A DNA stretch of 42,265 bases from a virus. Shown here in pieces: positions 36,406-42,265 of the stretch; position 1 is the first letter of the stretch, and each line of letters opens with the position of its first letter. The notes below the pieces were generated by a model, which was given only the letters and a program-made list of their open reading frames with translations, was not told where the DNA came from and did no database searches. The DNA lies in IMG/VR virus record IMGVR_UViG_3300037487_000625, positions 1 through 42,265 of that record; one strand, written 5' to 3'. Position numbers and translations under genes: made by a program.

Positions 36406-38453
36406 TACGCGCCTCCATCGAATGAGCCGCCATCATACGTTGGCTCGACCAAGGCGGAAGTGTCGCACTCGCCGTCGATGGCGTTGTGCAAGCAGAAATA
36501 AGCACAGACTCTATTTGCTGCGCCTGTGCTGCCCATATAGAGCATCGCCTGCACTACAACATCATTCAGGACATCATCACGATCTTTGCCGATCGGCAGC
36601 ACGTTAAAGCCGTCTTGAATCAGCGGAAGCTTGTACCCTGGACCGGCAAACGACCCTGAGTTGTTGACCTCGCACAGGTTGTAGGCAACGATCTCAGGTT
36701 CTGGATTGGTCAGTCCAGTGAATGTTTCCAACCCACCCTTGAAGGTCGTAGCAGCCGTATCGCTTCCAGGCTTACGGATGATCTTGGCCGTGTAGCGCCA
36801 CACGTTGCTGCCGATCGACTCGTTGTTGACGATCCGGATGAGGCATGGAATACCGAATGGCATGCCGACATGGACGCGGAGGCGACCATCTTCGCCGCGC
36901 CAAGTCTGCACCATGCCGCTGCCCTCGACATCGTGCTGCGAATCATCGGCGACGGGGCCGAGCAGTGGATCGTCGATAGAGCCGTAAATGTGAGTGGTAG
37001 GGAACGGGAAGCCCTGACCATCAGTCTGCAATCGGAACTCAATCCACGATCCACCCGGCCAAGTCTGCGCGACGGTCGGCATGATCCATGATCGAAGCCA
37101 AATGTCGCACACCCCAGACTGATACTTGCCGGCCCAGCGGAGAGCGACTTCGTTGGCGATATTCTCGGCGTTGCTGTACGGGCTTCCGTATGTGGTGACG
37201 GATTGATTTCGGCGATCCGACCGCTCCGCACTGTCCCAATTGTCGGCGTTGATAAAGCACGATCCGCCTTCGCCGAAGTATGGGTATCCCGACTGCGCGA
37301 CTCGATTGATTGGGCTTTGCTGAATTGTCTTGTTGAACGGATCGCTCAGATTCGGATTCTCAAACTCGCCGACACCCTGCGCGTCCGCCGTCGTGAGCGA
37401 TTGTGAAAAGACATCCGGCGGCGTTCCATCGGCAACGCGGTTCTTCCGAATGCCGACGATGGCCTTCGCCGGCCTGATCGGCTGCGCGACCACATTGGGA
37501 ATCCGGGCGAGCGCGGCGATATCCGAGAGCGTCCCGGCTCCGGTTCCGTCCTTGATGTCGAGAACAGAACCCGCCTGTATGTCGTTCTTGTACTGGTTCA
37601 GAAACGACACCATCCGTTGATTGCCGGCGGAGATGTCGATGGCGGAAACCTGATAGACACCGGGAGATGTAGTGATTCCGGTCGATACATAGAGCATCGC
37701 CACACCAGATCGCGCTGCGATGTTGTCGATGGCGACGGTTGTTGGCTTACCGAGCATCGTGTCGATGCCGCGAAGACCTTCCGCCGATGTCCATGCAGCA
37801 GATGTGACAGTCGATGCATCGTATGCATCCGTTCCAGCACGGTACATGCGCCAGTACGAGGACTGATTTAGGCGACTCGTCACCATCGTGTTCACGATCT
37901 GTGACACGGTCGGCCTGTCAGCAGACTGATACGAGTCAACGAACGCGCTCGGATCCCATGACCTCGACCAGTACTGACCAAGTATGGATCCAGCGTAGTC
38001 CGTGTCGAACCTATTTCCACGCGCCGCCCATCGATCACACTTGAACGTGACGATGTAGAAGGCTTCTCCGAAGTTCGACTTGCCGTACTCGGACAGCATC
38101 AGCGGCTTGATCTCCGCGATGTGCATACGATTGAACGCATTGCGAGCGCAATTTAAAGCCGACCCGACGATGAACCAAATCTTGAACCCGTCATTGCTCG
38201 CGGTGTATGTATCGTCATCCCAATCATCGACATCATTCGCAAGCAGATCCATGAGATCGCGTTGCATAAGCAGCAGCTTGCAAGTTGCATGGCGCGACAA
38301 TCCGAAGAGCGGCCACTTCATGCAATTGATGTCTGAGCAATCAATGTTTTGTCGCTCAATGAGTTGCTGAAGTTCGGGCGTGAGCAACCGCGCGTAGGCG
38401 TTCCGCTCGCCACGGCTAATCTCAATTGCTACTCGTCCCTGTGTCGCGCTCAA
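36405..38453 (-). CDS. Large tail protein, family unrecognised
   Basis: 682 residues from TTG 38453, which overlaps the previous stop as TTGA and has GGAG upstream (SATQGRVAIEISRGERNAYA). It has an N-terminal domain with ECD-type cysteines (NIDCSDINCMKWPLFGLSRH), a central alpha/beta region and a beta-rich end with five Cys in the last 120 residues. Large size and place after the tape measure and before the fibres point to the tail tip or baseplate. Confidence 0.7.
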   Translation of the reverse strand: MSATQGRVAIEISRGERNAYARLLTPELQQLIERQNIDCSDINCMKWPLFGLSRHATCKLLLMQRDLMDLLANDVDDWDDDTYTASNDGFKIWFIVGSALNCARNAFNRMHIAEIKPLMLSEYGKSNFGEAFYIVTFKCDRWAARGNRFDTDYAGSILGQYWSRSWDPSAFVDSYQSADRPTVSQIVNTMVTSRLNQSSYWRMYRAGTDAYDASTVTSAAWTSAEGLRGIDTMLGKPTTVAIDNIAARSGVAMLYVSTGITTSPGVYQVSAIDISAGNQRMVSFLNQYKNDIQAGSVLDIKDGTGAGTLSDIAALARIPNVVAQPIRPAKAIVGIRKNRVADGTPPDVFSQSLTTADAQGVGEFENPNLSDPFNKTIQQSPINRVAQSGYPYFGEGGSCFINADNWDSAERSDRRNQSVTTYGSPYSNAENIANEVALRWAGKYQSGVCDIWLRSWIMPTVAQTWPGGSWIEFRLQTDGQGFPFPTTHIYGSIDDPLLGPVADDSQHDVEGSGMVQTWRGEDGRLRVHVGMPFGIPCLIRIVNNESIGSNVWRYTAKIIRKPGSDTAATTFKGGLETFTGLTNPEPEIVAYNLCEVNNSGSFAGPGYKLPLIQDGFNVLPIGKDRDDVLNDVVVQAMLYMGSTGAANRVCAYFCLHNAIDGECDTSALVEPTYDGGSFDGGA

Positions 38454-40489
38454 GCGTAGGCTCCATTCGTACCGAACTGGATCGTGTTGTAGTTCGGGTA
38501 GGTAAAGCCAGGGGACGTTCCCTGATTCGGGTCATCCGGAAGCGGCACGGCAGATGGAACCCATTGGAGGACGGAGACCGTCTGACCATTGACCGTGACA
38601 TCGACAACCTTGAAGTTTGGATCAGATGTCGAGATGCCACCACCGCTCAAGTCTCCACGGAACCTCGTGCAGACGGTCTCGTCGTATCCCGCGCTGAAGA
38701 CGCGGTTACCATGAACATCCGGCTGACCGGAAGTCACGGAAACGCTGCGACGGGCAACCTGCGAGTTGACGGGCAGATCGCCAATCTGATTCTCGGGTGG
38801 CGTGTTCTTTCGCGATCCATCGCTGTATCGAGTCTGCTCGACGCGCGGCGCGCCTACTTGAAAGATCACAGTAGGAGAGTTGAACCCAATACCTGGACAT
38901 TCCACGATGCCCGTGTGTACGGTGTACTTCACACCGTTCTTCGGATTGAGCGTTGGCTCCGTTCGGTTCTTGTTCGATGCCTTCGAGAGATCACCCTTGT
39001 TCGGGCCAGACTTGACTCGGTACGCAAGAGGCTTGATGTATCGGAAGATGCCATCGCCCTGCCCAAGTTGCTCTTCCGTATAGGCATCGAACACCGCATC
39101 AGGGAACAGGTAAATGGCCGGATTGCTTTCCTTCAACTGAATGGTCGATGGGTTGATCGCCGTCCAGTTGTAGTTGCCGTCCAACGGACTGTACGCGCCG
39201 GGAGTGACGCGCACAATCAGAGACGCACCGTACTCGTCGGGCATCTGCGCTTCTTGGAAATTGAACACCTCGTTGTTCGCCAACCGGATCGGAGTCAGGA
39301 TGTTCTTGAGAAGCAAAGCCTTCTGATCCGGAACAAGCGTCGAAGATTCCTCGGTCGGGTTGTAATTCTGGATGCTCGTGGCGAGTGCCATGACCTCAAA
39401 CGAGATTGCGTTGCGCGTCAGCATCCCGACCTCGGCGACCTTGATCTCAGTGATCAGATCCTCCGCGTAGTCGATGCGGTTCTGCGACAGACGGATGGCG
39501 AGGGTCAGCAGTGCGCCTGGTGAGACGTTCTTGTCGCCTTCAATCTCTGCGCTGAACATCTTCTGCCCCATCGCAGCACCGTCTTCGCCGAGCGCACGAC
39601 GGAACGCATAGTTGCAGTCGGCGACCTTGGCCGGCGCAGGAAGTCCACGGAAAGATTCCTCATCCGTGATGTCAAACATCAACCGACATCGGCTCTCGTC
39701 GATTGCATATTCCTGCCTAACGCGGCGGAAACCACGATACAGGTTGCCCGAAATGATCCTGCGGTAGAAGTCCGCATGATCCATGTCGGTTCCGCCGCTG
39801 ATCAGAAAGTCGAGAACGATGTCGTTTCGGATCGCATCACCAATGCCGTATCGATCTCCGGCTTTGGCAGCGGGATTTGATGGTGGCGTGTTGTTAAAAC
39901 CGCTCTGATCGCTCGCCCTGCGCGAGATGCTGTAAATCGGCGATCCATCTCCCCGCATCTTCGGTACGAACTTCAACTGGAGCGACCCCGTCTTTCGGAT
40001 CGTCGTGCGCCCTGTCTGATCAATTGAAAACTGCGCCGTCGTATAGAACGAACGGACGAGGTTCGGGATCGGATTAGTTGCCTCAAATGGAACTCCAGCC
40101 TGTCCGACCGTCTGCGTCCATTCTGCGGTGAAGTTCACAAGCAGCGAACTAGTACCCGTGATCTCGGTGACGTTCGCGCGAAAGAATGGACCTCCACGCT
40201 CGTCGGCTCCAGTCAACTGCGCCAAATAGTCTGGACCATTTCCGGAATCGATTTTGATTTCAAGTGGCTTGCGTGGCTGATTCAGAAGGCCACGCAACTT
40301 GAGAATGAAGTTCTCGTTGGAGTTGCCTTCTCCATCAATGTTCTGAACTAAAGCCTCGCCGCGAACCGAATGGGTATACGGGCCGACAGTCGGGTTGTCG
40401 GCGGTCGCGCCATTATCAGTTGAGTACTCGGTGATACGGACCTGCTCAAGAACAACACCGTTGTATGTGACCTTCGTTTCAGATGGCAT
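38450..40489 (-). CDS. Large tail protein, possible hub/tip component
   Basis: 679 residues from the ATG at 40489 (TAATG overlap with the tape-measure-like stop). The first ~110 residues (TKVTYNGVVLEQVRITEYST, LKLRGLLNQPRKPLEIKIDS) are a beta domain like those of tail-tip proteins. It has repeated acidic loops (DITDEESFRGLPAPAKVADC) and a C-terminal region rich in Asn, Pro and Thr. It directly follows the tape measure, where distal tail or hub proteins are usually encoded. No signature motif. Confidence 0.7.
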   Translation of the reverse strand: MPSETKVTYNGVVLEQVRITEYSTDNGATADNPTVGPYTHSVRGEALVQNIDGEGNSNENFILKLRGLLNQPRKPLEIKIDSGNGPDYLAQLTGADERGGPFFRANVTEITGTSSLLVNFTAEWTQTVGQAGVPFEATNPIPNLVRSFYTTAQFSIDQTGRTTIRKTGSLQLKFVPKMRGDGSPIYSISRRASDQSGFNNTPPSNPAAKAGDRYGIGDAIRNDIVLDFLISGGTDMDHADFYRRIISGNLYRGFRRVRQEYAIDESRCRLMFDITDEESFRGLPAPAKVADCNYAFRRALGEDGAAMGQKMFSAEIEGDKNVSPGALLTLAIRLSQNRIDYAEDLITEIKVAEVGMLTRNAISFEVMALATSIQNYNPTEESSTLVPDQKALLLKNILTPIRLANNEVFNFQEAQMPDEYGASLIVRVTPGAYSPLDGNYNWTAINPSTIQLKESNPAIYLFPDAVFDAYTEEQLGQGDGIFRYIKPLAYRVKSGPNKGDLSKASNKNRTEPTLNPKNGVKYTVHTGIVECPGIGFNSPTVIFQVGAPRVEQTRYSDGSRKNTPPENQIGDLPVNSQVARRSVSVTSGQPDVHGNRVFSAGYDETVCTRFRGDLSGGGISTSDPNFKVVDVTVNGQTVSVLQWVPSAVPLPDDPNQGTSPGFTYPNYNTIQFGTNGAYA

Positions 40490-41955
40490 TACGGCCTCGC
40501 ATTCCACCAAGCCTCGCCAGCTTGGCGGCCTGGATAAGCAATATTCATTGAGAATCGACCGCCCGTCATTCCGACAAGATCGCCGATGAAAAGAGACTTA
40601 ATCGTGTTGCCTTGAGCGGCCATTCGCGCGGCGGAATACGCCTTATACGCAGCACCGCCGGTAAAGATGTTGAATATATCTGCTCCAATTCCCATCTTCC
40701 CAAAGTCTCCTGAAAGCAGCCCTTCGTAGATCAGTCCAAGGCCACCCAAAAACTCATCCGCTGACTGCCCCATGCTCGAAACAAATTGTCGATAGTGAGA
40801 TCTCACTACCCGCGTATTTTGAAGCATGGTCATTTCTGCTTGTGTTACTCCAGCAATTGCAGATCGCATGCTTGGATCGCGAGCCATAATGATCTGATCT
40901 TGCAAATTGGCAATCATCGATTGTGCGCCATATTGGGCAATCACTGGATCAACTCTTGCAAGCTCTGCACGTTGCTGTTTGGCAAGATCAGGGAAATATC
41001 TGATCATGCTGACAACGGTCTTAATTGCCGACCCAATCATGCTCAAAGTCGCAAGAACACGACCAATAGACGTGAAGATGCTGGTGGTCTTCCCTTGCGC
41101 TTTAGGTTCTGCCGGACTCACCTGCGCTTCAACTGAAGACACAACACCGCGCACTCCGCTTGCGTAGGCTCGCGTCCCAGGAAGGCCCGATGGAGATGCT
41201 TCGCCCGTCACGAGCGCGCGCTCTTCATCCGTCAAGCCAAGCGATGCAACTGACGCTCCATCAACCGAAGCACGGCGACGAAGTTCAGACAACCGAGATG
41301 CCTGATACCCAGACATCCTGTTTGTAGCAGCGCGCAAATCGGCCTTGTTCTGGCGTGCCGCTTCCTGCGCCGCTGATCGGGCCTGACGCGCGGCTTCACG
41401 CTGTGCTTCCTTCTGCGCTCGAATCTGCTCTTTGGCCTTAAGTGCCTCCGAGCGATACATCGCACGCGCAGTCTCCGCAGTCATGCGGCCCTGCTGCTCT
41501 TCTCCATAAATTTCAAGCCGACGAAGGCCAAGAGCCTGCCGAAGTTCTGCGGGTTTGAGACTAGCTCGCTCGGTGTGGTAACGACTCAACAATGCGCGAT
41601 GGCTTTCGGAAGCAATATCCGAGATCTGCAAGCCCATCGTTCGAGACATCCGATTGCGGTACTCAAGTACATCAGAGGCAAACATGCCCCCATTGCCGCC
41701 CTTACCTCCTGCAGCACCTCCACCTGCACCGCCTCCACCACCACCGCTACCGCCGCCGCTACGACCTGCTCCGCGAGCAATAACTCGAAGCGTCTCAAGG
41801 ATCGCCCGAACATTCTGCGAGATCGTTGCAACGCTGTTCTGCACGTTGCGCAACGTCTCAATCACGACCTTCATGTCACCATCAGGGCCGCGACCGCTGC
41901 CGTCATCTCCGGTGTGGAGATTGATATCAATTGAGCCAGAGGAAATGTCACTCAT
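40489..41955 (-). CDS. Tape-measure-like protein (complete copy)
   Basis: 488 residues. N-terminal helix (MKVVIETLRNVQNSVATISQ), a glycine linker (GGGSGGGGGGAGGG) near 70-90, a long charged helical region near 150-215 (EQIRAQKEAQREAARQARSA), a hydrophobic segment near 300 (IGRVLATLSMIGSAIKTVVS) and an amphipathic C-terminal half. A coiled-coil protein with a membrane-active stretch between the tail chaperone and the distal tail genes fits a tape measure. It is short; at the common ~0.15 nm per residue this would mean a tail of roughly 70-75 nm. The assignment is by position and architecture. Confidence 0.65.
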   Translation of the reverse strand: MSDISSGSIDINLHTGDDGSGRGPDGDMKVVIETLRNVQNSVATISQNVRAILETLRVIARGAGRSGGGSGGGGGGAGGGAAGGKGGNGGMFASDVLEYRNRMSRTMGLQISDIASESHRALLSRYHTERASLKPAELRQALGLRRLEIYGEEQQGRMTAETARAMYRSEALKAKEQIRAQKEAQREAARQARSAAQEAARQNKADLRAATNRMSGYQASRLSELRRRASVDGASVASLGLTDEERALVTGEASPSGLPGTRAYASGVRGVVSSVEAQVSPAEPKAQGKTTSIFTSIGRVLATLSMIGSAIKTVVSMIRYFPDLAKQQRAELARVDPVIAQYGAQSMIANLQDQIIMARDPSMRSAIAGVTQAEMTMLQNTRVVRSHYRQFVSSMGQSADEFLGGLGLIYEGLLSGDFGKMGIGADIFNIFTGGAAYKAYSAARMAAQGNTIKSLFIGDLVGMTGGRFSMNIAYPGRQAGEAWWNARP

Positions 41956-42265
41956 TAGCCAGCCTCAATCTGATACGTAAGGTTCGTGGCGACCGTTGGA
42001 TACGCGCGACGATAGAGCCGATACGTCACTCCATCTTCTGTAATTGACCCAATCGCTGGAGATCCCGCAGGAGCAGGGTATCCGAGCCTATAGAAAGGCT
42101 CAATACCAGCCTGCGTTCTAATCGTAATTCCGAGCGTGTGCAACTCTTGAGGAAACGCGAACCAAAAGTATTCCGACGCAGAAGACCCGCGACTCGCAGT
42201 CACGGTGTACTTGACATTGTTGAGATACTCGTTCTCGTTGTTGAGTGCTGTCCACGTCGGTGTGG
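41443..42265. repeat. Right copy of terminal near-repeat
   Basis: Counterpart of 1-820. It is three bases longer because of one extra codon in the tape-measure glycine linker. After about 41810 it is nearly identical to the left copy except for scattered single differences, many of them at third codon positions. Confidence 0.9.
41955..42265 (-). CDS. Unrecognised tail-region protein, C-terminal part (runs off window)
   Basis: The frame is open from the window edge to the stop at 41955 and gives about 103 residues ending TNLTYQIEAG. The protein is essentially identical to the C-terminus of the gene at 510-1313, with only a few silent base changes. The stop overlaps the tape-measure start as TAATG, exactly as in the left copy. 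Confidence 0.8.
   Translation of the reverse strand, partial: TPTWTALNNENEYLNNVKYTVTASRGSSASEYFWFAFPQELHTLGITIRTQAGIEPFYRLGYPAPAGSPAIGSITEDGVTYRLYRRAYPTVATNLTYQIEAG

Noticed and set aside
38426-39523. A 365-residue plus-strand open frame
   Set aside because: Antisense to the large tail protein; Arg/Val-rich composition typical of a shadow frame.
1-42265. CRISPR arrays, tRNA genes, rRNA, insertion sequences
   Set aside because: I looked for regularly spaced repeats, cloverleaf-type stems with conserved T-loop bases and transposase motifs and saw none; a weak tRNA-like gene could still be missed without a covariance search.

Overview
The window is a nearly complete genome of a tailed double-stranded DNA phage, most likely a siphovirus with a Mu-like head module. 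It has a large terminase, a DUF935-type portal, an SPP1 gp7/Mu F-like minor head protein, a protease-scaffold fusion, a capsid, DUF1320-like and virion-morphogenesis-like connector proteins, a major tail protein, frameshifted tail chaperones and a tape-measure-like protein. The first ~820 bases and the last ~823 bases are two versions of the same locus, so the molecule reads as circular or terminally redundant with a unit of about 41.44 kb. The host is unknown. An embedded lipoprotein next to a membrane-anchored partner (spanin-like) and sigma70-type promoters point to a Gram-negative bacterium.

Layout. (1) Positions 1-11311, minus strand: the late head and proximal tail operon. It is read from a sigma-like gene at 11311 through terminase, portal, minor head protein, protease/scaffold, decoration protein, capsid, connectors, tail tube and chaperones into the tape measure, and then wraps to the right end of the window. 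(2) Positions 41955-26637, minus strand: the rest of the late operon, with the tape measure, two ~680-residue tail proteins, a series of fibre-like proteins, a holin/spanin cassette, a small helix-turn-helix protein, a metallophosphoesterase, more fibre-like proteins and a very cysteine-rich protein. (3) Positions 26637-16278, minus strand: the early or middle operon for recombination, replication and DNA modification. It holds a RecE-like exonuclease with a Bet annealing protein, a Zn-finger protein, an SF2 helicase, a PAPS-reductase-like protein, a cytosine-C5 methyltransferase, a Toprim primase, a RusA-like resolvase and several small proteins. (4) Positions 14043-16325, plus strand: a short operon ending in a serine recombinase. 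(5) Positions 13529-11874, minus strand: a four-gene cassette of unusual CpG-rich composition that ends with a Gp88-family protein and a perfect palindrome.

Regulation. Genes are tightly packed with ATGA, TAATG and GTGA overlaps, so most are translationally coupled. Three good sigma70-type promoters lie in the early region (near 26600, 24710 and 21970). The same palindrome (arms GATCGCAAG/CTTGCGATC) sits at the start of the late operon (11326-11347) and against the -35 box of the exonuclease promoter (26618-26637). This suggests one regulator controls both early recombination and late morphogenesis. The first late gene looks like an ECF-type sigma factor rather than a normal small terminase.

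Main novelties to check: the shared early/late operator with the phage sigma-like gene; a textbook -1 slippery site in the tail chaperone; mosaic allelic divergence confined to part of the tape-measure gene between the two contig ends; a portal with an extra C-terminal domain; the CpG-rich Gp88 cassette; and a 39-residue membrane peptide hidden between coupled genes. No endolysin, CI-like repressor, tRNA or CRISPR was recognised.
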